64,000 nt of DNA, from NCBI GenBank assembly GCA_965216025.1, contig CBDCEX010000017.1, forward strand, positions 372,001 to 436,000, read 5' to 3'. The DNA is from JADFQT01 sp965216025. Lineage in GTDB: Bacteria > Chloroflexota > Dehalococcoidia > Lucifugimonadales > UBA3495. The notes below the pieces were generated by a model, which worked only from the letters and a program-made list of their open reading frames with translations, did not search any database and had not been told where the DNA came from. Position 1 is the stretch's first letter; each line of letters opens with the position of its first letter. The translations under genes and the position numbers were made by a program. This document shows positions 45,861 through 54,817 of the stretch, piece by piece.

Positions 45861-46533
45861 CTTCGGAAAATTCGGTCTTGAAGCGGTACCCCACGTTCCA
45901 GATGGTCTCAATAAAGGAGTTGTCTGGGTCCTCTATCTTGGACCGCAGCCTTCGCACGTGCACATCCACAGTTCGGGTTCCGCCCAAATACTCGTAGCCC
46001 CATATTTGGCTTAGCAGCATCTCCCGGGAGTAGACCCGGCCGGGGCTGGAGGCCAGGAGCACCAGAAGCTGAAACTCTTTGTAGGTCAGGGAGACCCTCC
46101 GGCCGGTCATCATAACCTCGTATTTTTCCAGGTCGATGACCAACTGCCCAATCTTAAGAACCTGGTTTCCGGAGGGGCCGTTAACCCGGTAAATAGCCTG
46201 CTTCACCCGGGCGACCAGCTCCTCTTGAGCGAAGGGACACAGGATAAACTCGTCGGGGTTCAGCGAAGAGTCGTAGTCGAAGACCCGATTCTTCGGCACC
46301 GCCACTATTACCGGAAGCTTTAGCTCCCGGCATTGCCCGATCAAAGGGCGGGACTGAGCCGCGTTCAGGGACCCCAGGTCCAGCAGCACGGCCTGGGGAA
46401 GAGGCCCGGCGGCCGCCAACTGGTACTCAGCTAGGTCGCTGTCCACCTGGCAAGCCATACCGGCCTCGCCGATTTGCGCGGCCAGGGGGTGGGAACCGTT
46501 ACCAGGATTTGCTATCAGCAAAAGGTTATACAC
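45853..46533 (-). CDS. OmpR-like winged-helix regulator with degenerate receiver
   Basis: The C-terminal 95 residues form an OmpR DNA-binding domain (LTYKEFQLLVLLASSPGRVYSREML, VDVHVRRLRSKIEDP, IETIWNVGYRF). The N-terminal receiver-like domain lacks the acidic pair (NLLLIANPGN instead of VDDD) and has Cys for the conserved Lys (CPFAQEE), although an Asp remains in AVLLDLGS. Phosphorylation is therefore doubtful. I place the start at GTG 46533 (VYNLLLIA) because the frame upstream is not conserved. Its 3' end meets recG tail to tail with 8 bp overlap. Confidence 0.8.
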   Translation of the reverse strand: MYNLLLIANPGNGSHPLAAQIGEAGMACQVDSDLAEYQLAAAGPLPQAVLLDLGSLNAAQSRPLIGQCRELKLPVIVAVPKNRVFDYDSSLNPDEFILCPFAQEELVARVKQAIYRVNGPSGNQVLKIGQLVIDLEKYEVMMTGRRVSLTYKEFQLLVLLASSPGRVYSREMLLSQIWGYEYLGGTRTVDVHVRRLRSKIEDPDNSFIETIWNVGYRFKTEFSEAN

Positions 46534-46716
46534 CGGAACCTGCCCAGGTCGTTCAGCGCTATTCGGGTATTGATAACGTCTCAAGTATAACAAAGGGAGG
46601 CGTCCAACTTCCTTCCCCACCCAACCATTCGGGTCCAGCGGCCCTGGGTGGCGGGTCACGGATCACCGGGCACCTGAGTATTCGGTTAATTGACTGGCGA
46701 AAACGCCGGGACTATC

Positions 46717-47580
46717 ATGATTCCAGATGCACTGGCCAGACGAACTGGCTCGGGGCAGACTGATTTCCGGCGGCTGGAGAATGGCGTGAGCACCCAAATT
46801 GTAGCTGGAACCCCACAACAAGTTCGGGAGCGGATACGCTCGGGACAGTGGCGGGGAGTGACCTCCGGTGTGGCTCCCGGCTATGTTCAGGCCAACTTGG
46901 CCATCTTGCCCCAAGAGCTGGCCTTCGATTTTCTACTCTTCTGCCAGCGCAATCCCAAGCCCTGTCCCCTGTTGGAAGTGGTGGAGGCCGGGCAATCCAG
47001 CCCGAATTTGACCGCGCCCGGCGCCGATATACGCACCGACCTCCCCGGCTACCGGGTTTACCGCTACGGAGAGTTCACCGAGGAGGTGGAATCGCTGGAG
47101 GCTTTGTGGCGGGACGACCTGGTGTCTTTCTTGCTGGGCTGCAGCTTCTCCTTCGAAGCGGCATTAACCGACGCCGGTGTGCCCCTGCGTCACCAGGAGA
47201 TGGACTGCAACGTGCCGATGTACATTACCAACATTCCCACCACTCCAGCGGGAGTGTTTTCCGGCCCAATGGTGGTTAGCATGCGGCCCATCCCGCAACC
47301 GCAGATAGTGCGAGCGGTGCAGGTGACCTCCCGATTTCCGGCCACCCACGGCGCGCCGGTCCACATCGGCGACCCGGCGGCCATCGGCATCAAAGACCTG
47401 GGCCGGCCGGACTTTGGCGATCCGGTGGAGATTCGCGCCGGGGAGGAGCCGCTGTTTTGGGCCTGTGGTGTAACCCCGCAGGCCGTGGCGATAAACTGCA
47501 AGCCGTCCCTAATGTTGACCCACGCGCCGGGGCGCATGTTTATCACCGACCAGCGGGATGCCGATTACGCCGTTCTTTAA
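46717..47580 (+). CDS. DUF1445 protein, D-glutamate cyclase N-terminal-like / putative hydro-lyase
   Basis: The 287-residue protein matches DUF1445 along its length: GVAPGYVQANLAILP, FLLFCQRNPKPCPLLEV, PGADIRTDLPGYRVYR, LGCSFSFEAAL, NVPMYITNIPT, HGAPVHIGDP, FWACGVTPQA and HAPGRMFITD. In animal DGLUCY this domain is fused to DUF4392, and the enzyme converts D-glutamate to 5-oxo-D-proline. The DUF4392 gene follows here after 108 bp. ATG 46717 is preferred; a TTG lies 27 nt upstream. Its stop TAA is fused to an IS5-like end (47578-47596). Confidence 0.85.
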   Translation: MIPDALARRTGSGQTDFRRLENGVSTQIVAGTPQQVRERIRSGQWRGVTSGVAPGYVQANLAILPQELAFDFLLFCQRNPKPCPLLEVVEAGQSSPNLTAPGADIRTDLPGYRVYRYGEFTEEVESLEALWRDDLVSFLLGCSFSFEAALTDAGVPLRHQEMDCNVPMYITNIPTTPAGVFSGPMVVSMRPIPQPQIVRAVQVTSRFPATHGAPVHIGDPAAIGIKDLGRPDFGDPVEIRAGEEPLFWACGVTPQAVAINCKPSLMLTHAPGRMFITDQRDADYAVL

Positions 47581-47626
47581 GTAACTATTTCAAAACGTGG
47601 TTCGATGGGCTCACCACGAACGGATA
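47578..47626. repeat. IS5-type end fused to R2-like fragment
   Basis: TAAGTAACTATTTCAAAAC differs by one base from the IS5 element end at 17467, and is followed by GTGGTTCGATGGGCTCACCA, part of the R2 inner arm. The element end starts within the stop codon of the DUF1445 gene. Confidence 0.65.
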
Positions 47627-47688
47627 AAGAATCCCGCCCGCACCTCGTTTCTCAGCCCGCTTCTTCTACTAATCCTAGGGAGGAACTA

Positions 47689-48555
47689 ATGGCTGCTTTC
47701 CAACCCCAAATCCAACCCCGTTCCATCGAAGACACCATCCTGGAAAACGACATGCGGGGCGTGTCCGAGCTGCGCTCCCACCTGCCGCCGGATTTCTGCA
47801 CCCAAGCGGCGCAGTACATCCTGGACAACCTCGGCGACGTGGTTATCGTCACCGGTTTCTACATCCTCTCGGCGGGCCAGCACGAGACCGACGGCCCTCC
47901 GGGAGCCATCGCCATTGGCAACGCGCTAGCAGCCCTGGGTCGGACCGTTACCTACGTCAGCGACCTCCATACTACGCCCATGCTGCGGGACTGGTTGGGA
48001 GAAGGCGTCCGGGTGGTGGATTTCCCCATTGGCGACATTGACTCCAGCCGTGAAGCGGCGGCGGAGATTCTGTCCCAGCTAAAGCCGGGGCTGCTGATTT
48101 CCATAGAGCGATGCGGGCGCACCAAAGATGAAAAATATCTGAACATGCGGGCCGCCGACATTACTCGGTACACCGCCCGGCTGGATTATCTGTTCGAGCG
48201 TGGCATCCCCTCGGTGGGCATTGGCGACGGGGGCAACGAGATCGGCATGGGCAACTTGGCCGAGGTGATACCCGGCGTGGACCGGCTGCCCGACGACCCG
48301 GCGATAGCTAAAGTGGACCGGCTGGTGCTGGCCAGCGTCTCCAACTGGGGCGGCTACGGCCTGGTAGCGGCCCTGTCCCAGTTGGTGGGCCGGGGCCTGC
48401 TGCCCACTACTGATGAGGACGAAAGGCTGATCCGCCGCATGGTGGATGCCGGGGCGGTGGACGGCACCTCCGGCGAGAACAAATACTACGTCGACAATTT
48501 TACTCTGGAGCAGAACGCGGGGGTACTGCGGCGGCTGCGCTGGTTGTTGGGGTGA
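47689..48555 (+). CDS. DUF4392 protein, D-glutamate cyclase C-terminal-like
   Basis: The 288-residue protein carries the DUF4392 pattern: VVIVTGFYILSAGQHETDGP, GAIAIGNALAALGRTV, LISIERCGRTKDEKYLNMR, SVGIGDGGNEIGMGN and the C-terminal VLASVSNWGGYGLVAAL. ATG 47689 has CTAGGGAGGAAC upstream. In vertebrate DGLUCY this domain follows DUF1445 in one chain; here the two are adjacent genes, supporting a two-subunit D-glutamate cyclase or related lactam-forming enzyme. Substrate assignment is by homology only. Confidence 0.85.
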   Translation: MAAFQPQIQPRSIEDTILENDMRGVSELRSHLPPDFCTQAAQYILDNLGDVVIVTGFYILSAGQHETDGPPGAIAIGNALAALGRTVTYVSDLHTTPMLRDWLGEGVRVVDFPIGDIDSSREAAAEILSQLKPGLLISIERCGRTKDEKYLNMRAADITRYTARLDYLFERGIPSVGIGDGGNEIGMGNLAEVIPGVDRLPDDPAIAKVDRLVLASVSNWGGYGLVAALSQLVGRGLLPTTDEDERLIRRMVDAGAVDGTSGENKYYVDNFTLEQNAGVLRRLRWLLG

Positions 48556-48562
48556 AAACGTA

Positions 48563-48585
48563 CCCCCTCCTTCGCAAGGAGGGGG
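48563..48585 (+). terminator. Hairpin after the D-glutamate cyclase pair
   Basis: CCCCCTCC, loop TTCGCAA, GGAGGGGG lies 8 bp after the stop. It resembles R1 but is shorter. No T-run follows, so the terminator role is inferred from position. Confidence 0.5.
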
Positions 48586-49203
48586 TTGGGGGAAGGTCGG
48601 AGACATTTGGTTCTTGCAATCTCTAAGCCTGGAAACTTAGAATTCCATATAATGGTTTGTGCAACTGAGAGGGTAAAATGGCCGTTTCAATCCTGGAAGC
48701 TAGAACAAACCATTCCAAACAGATGCTGGAGCGAATAAGAACGGAGATCGATAGTATAGAGGAGCTAAAATCAGAACCTAATCTCAGCATTTACGTGACA
48801 GGTTCTTACGGGCGACTGGAAGCCTCAGCCACTTCTGATCTAGATCCGTTTTTCGTGTATGACGATTCAGAGGGCACTTCTTCACTCAGCGAGATTAGTG
48901 AGATCTTGATCTCAGCTCGGCTTATCAAAATATGCAGGACCCTGGAACTACCAGAATTTTCTAATGAAGGCCAATACCTAGAGGTTCATAGCCTCAACAG
49001 CATGTTAAAGTACCTTGGCGGGCCTGAAGATGATTACAGAAATTACTTCACTGCCAGGCTTCTGCTACTTTTAGAAAGTCAGCCTCTATGTAATGAGGAG
49101 GCTTACTTAAAGATTATAGAGAGGATTATTGAAGAGTATTTTAGAGATTATTCTACCCATGAAAGAGATTTTCGGCCGATCTTTTTGGTAAATGATATAT
49201 TGA

Positions 49204-50956
49204 CCGGGATTCCCCAGATCAAACCAACTTTCCTGGATATAGCTCCCGCGGGGATACCGCCAAATATAATCCCGCATTCCAAGAGCGTCAAATGCGGTCT
49301 GATGCGGCCTGATTCACTCAAATTCCACGCTTTCATAGGGCAACCACTGTACTGCCAAGCGTAAAATCCCCAAACCGCTGGTCTACGCCCAAGTCTCGCC
49401 CTTGGGAAGCCCCTTTGCCCTGGACGACCCCGTAACCGTAACCAATCCCGACGCTCCTAAAGTGGACTAGCCAGGAGCCAGCCTAAGCCGACCAATTCGT
49501 TCCAGTATCCCGCCTAGCATTTCCCGGCTCACCAGCACCTCAGCAAGCTGAAACACCAGCCTTCTGGCATGGCGCACCAACCGTCCTCCAGTCTTGATCA
49601 TCCTGGTCTGCAGACTGGTCAACGACCAGTGCTTCATTGCCTCCGGTAAGGCTAGCCTTCTCATGGAGTTGCCCAGGTTGTAAGCCAGTACGAACAACTC
49701 CAGCCTGACCTGATTGGCCACGAACTTGTGGCAGGACAACCTGGTCCAGTTAAGGGCGTACTTGCCTTCTTTTATCCATTGCTCCGCCGTGCCTCGGCCA
49801 TTGTAAAAGCGGACTATCCCGATGTTTGGATAGCTCAGATTGGTGACGATGAAGCCCACTCTGGGAAACAGTTCTCCCTGGTGCCACTCCACCTTAGAGA
49901 CCACTCTCCGAGCAACGTTCCAGCTCTGGGCCTGGTAGACGAAGTCATGATAGGAGACGATGGGCTTCGGGGAAAGCCACTCCGTAGGCCGTATTAGCCG
50001 GGGCGCTATCTCCCGCTGCAGCACCTGGTTGGACCGCAGCCTGATGGCGTAGCCGATGTTTCTTGCTTCCAGATAATCGTATATCTCCGGCTTGGCGAAG
50101 GCGGCGTCAGCACGAAACAGCAGCCTGACCGCTGCTGTCAAATAACGCTCCACCACCGGATCAAGGACTTCTTGCCAATCATCGGCACTGTGGGCGTTGC
50201 CTGACCGTAGCTTCGCTGCTTCACAATCCCCGAACTGGTTGAACAGAAAGAGAGGGTGATAGCAGACGCATTCAAAGTGGCCGTTATAGGCTGCTCCCTC
50301 CTGCTGGCCGTGCACTGGACTCTCGGAACTGTCCATATCCAGGATTACTCGCCGGTGTAGGGTATGGGCCATAGCTCGTTCCACCCACTGGGTATTTATT
50401 CGTGCCAGCCCCTTCAGGTTGTCCTCTTGGGTCAGGAACTCCGTCTCGAACCGGCCCATCTCACTGGTGCTGGCTCCTTTCCGCTCCGAGCCTTGCCATC
50501 CCACGATCACTCGCATGGCTGGGTCTTGGGAAAGGCGCACTGCGTCATTGGTGTCGTCGTAGCCGGCCAAGCGGCTGTAGATCGACTGCCTTAGCAGCGG
50601 AACCAGGTGGTGAAGGATATTGCGTCCGGTACGGCTTTCCTGGAGGTAGTCCTCAGCGATTTCGGTAAGGCCCAAGGCATCATCAAACTCTCGAAAGGCA
50701 AGAAGACCAGCGTCGGAGGTGATGGTTGAGCCGTGAAATTCCAGGCGGACTTTGGGGTTGAATTGGAGCCGGAGAGGGGCTTTTTCGCCGTCACCCATCA
50801 GGTGCCTCCATGATGCCTACGGCATCTTACTGCAAAGTGACATATCATGGAGTTATTATAGCTGGGAACACGCAAAAAGGGCCCATAATTAGACAATGGT
50901 TGAAAGACCATCGACGAATTACTGAGAAAGCTTTTTAGCCATATGGGAAATGTGGG
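49204..50956 (-). mobile_element. IS1380-family element
   Basis: A 1753-bp element with ends CCGGGATTCCCC (left) and, as complement, CCCACATTTCCC (right), flanked by the 5-bp repeat ATTGA (49199-49203 and 50957-50961). Long non-coding flanks surround the transposase: 263 bp at the left, including a short open stretch ending at 49470, and 158 bp at the right. Confidence 0.88.
49467..50798 (-). CDS. IS1380-family transposase
   Basis: The intact 443-residue frame has the IS1380 catalytic segments VILDMDSSESPVHGQQEGA (about 150-168), LLFRADAAFAKPEIYDYLE (about 226-244) and FYNGRGTAEQWIKEGKYAL (about 331-349), and a typical start (QFNPKVRLEFHGSTITSDAG). The frame is complete, so the element may be active. 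Confidence 0.92.
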   Translation of the reverse strand: MGDGEKAPLRLQFNPKVRLEFHGSTITSDAGLLAFREFDDALGLTEIAEDYLQESRTGRNILHHLVPLLRQSIYSRLAGYDDTNDAVRLSQDPAMRVIVGWQGSERKGASTSEMGRFETEFLTQEDNLKGLARINTQWVERAMAHTLHRRVILDMDSSESPVHGQQEGAAYNGHFECVCYHPLFLFNQFGDCEAAKLRSGNAHSADDWQEVLDPVVERYLTAAVRLLFRADAAFAKPEIYDYLEARNIGYAIRLRSNQVLQREIAPRLIRPTEWLSPKPIVSYHDFVYQAQSWNVARRVVSKVEWHQGELFPRVGFIVTNLSYPNIGIVRFYNGRGTAEQWIKEGKYALNWTRLSCHKFVANQVRLELFVLAYNLGNSMRRLALPEAMKHWSLTSLQTRMIKTGGRLVRHARRLVFQLAEVLVSREMLGGILERIGRLRLAPG

Positions 50957-51414
50957 ATTGAGGTACTGGAAAACTTTGTGCCTGAATTATGAAGAGAGAC
51001 GAAATCTACAAGTCGATGATCCTGCCAAGAAGACTAAAGACCAAATTCGCAATTTTAAGCTTAAATTCAGCAGGATGATTACTTGTTTCTCTATGGTAAT
51101 TCCTTTGGCGTCCTTTCCTTCGCCTACTCCATTGGATGTCTTTAATCTTGCCAGGAAACCTCCTGTGCAAAGGCTAAGTGATTTTTCCAATTTATCCATA
51201 GACAGACAGGAAGCTTTCGCTAAAATTGAGAATGGGTATGAGTGCTTTTTATCAACAGCCGGAAGAGACGATATCCAAGAATGGATTGGCGTGGAAAACA
51301 ACCGCAAGATGGCAGATACACGGGCCCAAGAATTCGGTGGTAGCATGTACTCTTTGCTCGAACTAGCGGCCAATGAGTCCGGCTCAATGCGCTATCTGAC
51401 AATTTAGAAGCGAT

Positions 51415-52020
51415 ATGCCGATTTTCTATGTGTTATATCTCGAGGACGGATTATTCGGGGATTGCTTGGAAGCAATTAGATTACTGTGTGAGCCTACCGA
51501 AAAAATTCCCTCCCACGTCACAGTCAGGGGACCATATAGGTTTGGGATTAAGACTGGTGCAATGACTCGAAAATTAAGGGGAAACCATATAGATATCAAC
51601 GAGATTGGGAATTTCTTTGAGTACAACCAAAACACTGTATTCTTTCGCTGCAACTCCTCAGTCCTAAAGGAAATTTGGTACAAGCCTGATTTTCCGTTTA
51701 ATCCTCATGTAACCATCTATGACGGACCATGCGAGGCTTTTGCGAGGGAACTCTTTGATATTGCTGACCAATACAGTTACAGTTTTTCGCTGAAGGCGGA
51801 AAGACTAGAGCCCTTAACATCCCGTAAAGGACAAAAGGGATTTATCTTACAGCTGTGGTCCACCATGGAAAGGGTTTCCGACTTACTTGGTGAAAGACTA
51901 GAGCCTTCTCAAGTGGAAGAAATGTCTTTATCCAAACGATTAGAGCTGATAGATAGGCTTTTCAGACAGTTGTCTACGTCACCTGAGCCTAAGCAACTTT
52001 CGCTTGCCACTACAGCGTAG
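51415..52020 (+). CDS. 2H phosphoesterase-like protein
   Basis: The 201-residue protein has two HxT motifs, SHVTVRGP (H34, T36) and PHVTIYDGP (H98, T100), spaced as in 2H phosphoesterases (LigT, cyclic phosphodiesterase and 2'-5' RNA ligase-like families), which act on 2',3'-cyclic or 2'-5' phosphodiesters. An extra helical C-terminus (about 140-201) is not part of the core. It begins 7 bp after the nucleotidyltransferase stop and shares its AT-rich composition, so the two were one operon. With the upstream gene broken, its expression may now depend on the element. Confidence 0.8.
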   Translation: MPIFYVLYLEDGLFGDCLEAIRLLCEPTEKIPSHVTVRGPYRFGIKTGAMTRKLRGNHIDINEIGNFFEYNQNTVFFRCNSSVLKEIWYKPDFPFNPHVTIYDGPCEAFARELFDIADQYSYSFSLKAERLEPLTSRKGQKGFILQLWSTMERVSDLLGERLEPSQVEEMSLSKRLELIDRLFRQLSTSPEPKQLSLATTA

Positions 52021-52046
52021 AGTTGCCTAAGGACAGTTAAAGGCCC

Positions 52047-54044
52047 TTACCCGCTCAGGGTTTTTTCCTCGCCGACCAGCAGGCGGCGCAGCTCGTACAT
52101 TTCGTCGCGGAGTTGGGCGGCCTTCTCGAACTGCAGATCGTGGGCCGCGTCCTTCATCTGCGCCTCCAGGTCCTTGACCACCCGGAACATGTCGTCGCGG
52201 GACAGCTGCTGGCGCATCACCCGGTAGCTAGAACGGGTCTCGGCAACGGCCTTGATCCCCTCGGTGATATCGTGGACCTCTTTCTGGATGCTCTGGGGCT
52301 CGATGCCGTGCTCCCGGTTATGGGTATCCTGGATGGCGCGGCGGCGGTAGGTCTCGTCAATGGCCCGCTTCATGGAGTCGGTGACCCGGTCGGCGTACAT
52401 GATGACGTGGCCGCTGGCGTGGCGCGCCGCCCGGCCGACGGTCTGGATTAGCGAGGTGGTCGAGCGCAGGTACCCCTCCTTGTCTGCGTCCAGGATGGCC
52501 ACCAGGCTCACCTCGGGCAGGTCCAAGCCCTCCCGCAGCAAGTTGATGCCGACGATAACGTCATAGACACCCAGCCGCAGGTCCCGCAGGATCTCGATGC
52601 GGTCCAGGGTCTGGATGTCCGAGTGCAGGTAGTGGTTGCGGACGCCCATCTCCGACAGGTAGTCGGCCAGCTCCTCGGCCATCCGCTTGGTCAGAGTGGT
52701 GACCAGGCAACGATGCCCCTCGTCGACCCGCAGCTTGATCTGATGGACCAAGTCGTCGATCTGTCCGGTGGTGGGCTTGACCTCGATGGTCGGGTCCAGC
52801 AGACCGGTGGGGCGAATCACCTGCTCCACCACCAAGGGACTGTGCTCCATCTCGTAAGGCCCGGGGGTGGCGGAAACGAACACTATCTGGTTGATGTGCG
52901 TCTCGAACTCACCGAAGTTGAGGGGACGGTTGTCCAGCGCCGAAGGCAGGCGAAAGCCGTAGTCCACCAGGGTCTGCTTGCGGGAGATGTCGCCGCGATA
53001 CATGCCCCGTATCTGCGGCAGGGTCATGTGGGACTCGTCCACAAACAGCAGGTAGTCCTCGGGGAAGTAATCCAGCAGCGTCCAGGGAGCCGTGCCCGGA
53101 CCGCGGCGGGACAGGTGGCGGGCGTAGTTCTCCACTCCGGAGCAGAAGCCCGTCTCCTGGAGCATTTCCACGTCGTAGTGGGTGCGGCTCTCCAGCCGGG
53201 CGGCCTCCAGTAGCTTGCCCTGATCCCGTAGCTCCTTCAGCCGCTCCTCCAGCTCGACGCCGATGTCGACGATGGCCAGCTCCAGCCGCTCTTTGGAGGT
53301 TACGAAGTGCTTGGCCGGGTAGATGGCCGCTTCCTCCAGCTGGTTCAGCAGCTCGCCGGTCAGCGGATCCAGCTGGACGATGCGCTCCACCTCATCACCG
53401 AAAAACTGGATGCGTACCGCCACCTCTTCGTAGGCTGGCACTATCTCCAGCGTGTCGCCCCGGATGCGGAATTTTCCCCGCGCCAGCTCGTAATCGTTGC
53501 GCTCGTACTGCATGTCCACCAGCTGCCGCAACAGCCGTCCCCGGTCGCGAATCTCGCCGACTTTCACGCTGGCCACCAGTTTGAAGTAATCTTCCGGATC
53601 GCCCAGGCCGTAGATGCATGACACCGATGCGACTATGAGCACGTCCCGCCTGGTCATCAGCGAGTAGGTGGCGGACAGGCGCAGTTTGTCCAGCTCCTCG
53701 TTGATACTGGCATCCTTCTCCACATAGGTGTCCGTCTGGGGGACGTAGGCTTCAGGCTGATAGTAATCGTAGTAGGAGACGAAGTATTCGACGGCGTTTT
53801 GCGGGAAGAAATCCCGGAACTCGGAGGCCAACTGGGCGGCCAGAGTCTTGTTGTGGGCGATCACCAGGGTGGGCCGCTGCACCTCCTGGATGATGTTGGC
53901 CATGGTGAAGGTTTTGCCGCTGCCGGTGACGCCCATCAGCGTCTGCTGGTCAAGCCCTTCTCTGACACCGTTGACCAACCGCTGGACCGCCCGGGGCTGG
54001 TCGCCGGTCATTTTAAAATCGGAAGCTAGGGCAAAATCGGGCAT
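52047..54044 (-). CDS. uvrB: Excinuclease ABC subunit B
   Basis: A 665-residue nucleotide-excision helicase-like protein. Walker A LMGVTGSGKTFTMA (about 36-49), the damage-probing beta-hairpin YYDYYQPEAYVP (about 91-102), motif II LLFVDESHMTLPQ, motif VI QTVGRAARH, and a C-terminal UVR motif that binds UvrC (AHDLQFEKAAQLRDEMYEL). Length is normal. It lies between the 2H gene and a GIY-YIG gene on the minus strand. Confidence 0.97.
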   Translation of the reverse strand: MPDFALASDFKMTGDQPRAVQRLVNGVREGLDQQTLMGVTGSGKTFTMANIIQEVQRPTLVIAHNKTLAAQLASEFRDFFPQNAVEYFVSYYDYYQPEAYVPQTDTYVEKDASINEELDKLRLSATYSLMTRRDVLIVASVSCIYGLGDPEDYFKLVASVKVGEIRDRGRLLRQLVDMQYERNDYELARGKFRIRGDTLEIVPAYEEVAVRIQFFGDEVERIVQLDPLTGELLNQLEEAAIYPAKHFVTSKERLELAIVDIGVELEERLKELRDQGKLLEAARLESRTHYDVEMLQETGFCSGVENYARHLSRRGPGTAPWTLLDYFPEDYLLFVDESHMTLPQIRGMYRGDISRKQTLVDYGFRLPSALDNRPLNFGEFETHINQIVFVSATPGPYEMEHSPLVVEQVIRPTGLLDPTIEVKPTTGQIDDLVHQIKLRVDEGHRCLVTTLTKRMAEELADYLSEMGVRNHYLHSDIQTLDRIEILRDLRLGVYDVIVGINLLREGLDLPEVSLVAILDADKEGYLRSTTSLIQTVGRAARHASGHVIMYADRVTDSMKRAIDETYRRRAIQDTHNREHGIEPQSIQKEVHDITEGIKAVAETRSSYRVMRQQLSRDDMFRVVKDLEAQMKDAAHDLQFEKAAQLRDEMYELRRLLVGEEKTLSG

Positions 54045-54153
54045 TAGTTAACCTTATAGGGGAAGAAATTCGTGTGTAACCCCAGGAGACCGGTATGAAA
54101 CCCTTTCGGGTACCTGGCATGTTACCCTGAGCGAAGCGAAGGGTCTAAAATTC

Positions 54154-54444
54154 TTAACAGCTGTACCATTCAAGTGACAGGTCCCGCCACTGATCATTGA
54201 ATACGTCTATGAGAGCCATCTTCCTATCCCTGCGCCAGCCCTTCAATTGCTTTTCCCTGACCCGGGCGGCCTCGACACTGCTCGTGGTTTCATAATATAC
54301 GAGGTACGTGATGTTGTATTTCTTGGTGAATCCATTTTTGAGCTTTTGCTTATGCTCGTACACTCGCCGTACGAAGTCGTTGGTAACACCGATGTAGAGG
54401 GTTCTGGCACCGTTGGTCATGATGTAGACGTAATACTCACGCAT
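54154..54444 (-). CDS. GIY-YIG nuclease-superfamily protein
   Basis: The 96-residue protein is of the UPF0213/YhbQ-like type with a GIY-YIG core: YYVYIMTNGARTLYIGVTND (the motif here is VYI...YIG), then RRVYEHKQK and a catalytic Glu in REKQLKGWRR. Such single-domain proteins are common, often mobile, and sometimes cut structured DNA. It is in a non-coding neighbourhood downstream of uvrB. Confidence 0.85.
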   Translation of the reverse strand: MREYYVYIMTNGARTLYIGVTNDFVRRVYEHKQKLKNGFTKKYNITYLVYYETTSSVEAARVREKQLKGWRRDRKMALIDVFNDQWRDLSLEWYSC

Positions 54445-54542
54445 GAGGATTTGTCGTGGGGGACATTAGATTCTTCGTCGCTGCGCTCCTCAGAAAAACA
54501 TTCCCTACAGATTTCCATTTAAGATCTCCGTCCAGTGAACCC

Positions 54543-54731
54543 TCAACTGGACAACTCAAACCGAGCACGGACCTCTTTCACATCAATCGTCCGACCAGCT
54601 TCACCATCCTCAAGCCCAGCTTCGATCGCCTGTCGAACATAAATCTGGTACATCAGGTCATCCCAAGTCGAATCTTCAGGCAGATTCTCGACTATTTTGT
54701 GAGCTTCCTGTTTGATGTTTCGGATTGGCAT
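54543..54731 (-). CDS. Small antitoxin-like protein, no toxin partner visible
   Basis: The 62-residue acidic protein has the pattern LPEDSTWDDLMYQIYVRQAI, then GLEDGEAGRTIDVKEVRARF, similar to short chromosomal proteins annotated as antitoxins of the ParD/RelB kind. No RelE/ParE-like frame lies on either side (GIY-YIG is downstream, ruvA is upstream). It is either an orphan antitoxin or a small regulator. Confidence 0.55.
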   Translation of the reverse strand: MPIRNIKQEAHKIVENLPEDSTWDDLMYQIYVRQAIEAGLEDGEAGRTIDVKEVRARFELSS

Positions 54732-54817
54732 GTTACCACTCTGATGTTTGTTCGCTGCCCGATCAAAGGGAGTATCAAGACTCTTCCAACTTTTTCTTAA
54801 GCTATCACCAAAGATAT

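Larger units (their letters stand above)
48678..51407 (+). pseudogene. Pol-beta-type nucleotidyltransferase interrupted by IS1380 element
   Basis: The 5' part (48678-49203) has the nucleotidyltransferase signature GSYGRLEASATSDLD (G42, S43, D54, D56), canonical for the polymerase-beta superfamily. It reads to VNDIL, then enters the element. The 3' part resumes at 50961 with RYWKTLCLNYEERRN and ends at 51407. Removing 49204-50956 and one ATTGA gives a continuous 323-residue protein. The region is visibly AT-richer than its neighbours, suggesting transfer. Its stop is 7 bp before a 2H phosphoesterase gene. Possible roles are nucleotide second-messenger synthesis, toxin-like nucleotidylation or RNA modification; none is proven. 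Confidence 0.88.

Noticed and set aside
49377..49470. Gene fragment ending VTVTNPDAPKVD left of the IS1380 transposase
   Set aside because: It lies inside the element boundaries defined by the ATTGA duplication, and no family is recognisable; it may be subterminal element sequence.
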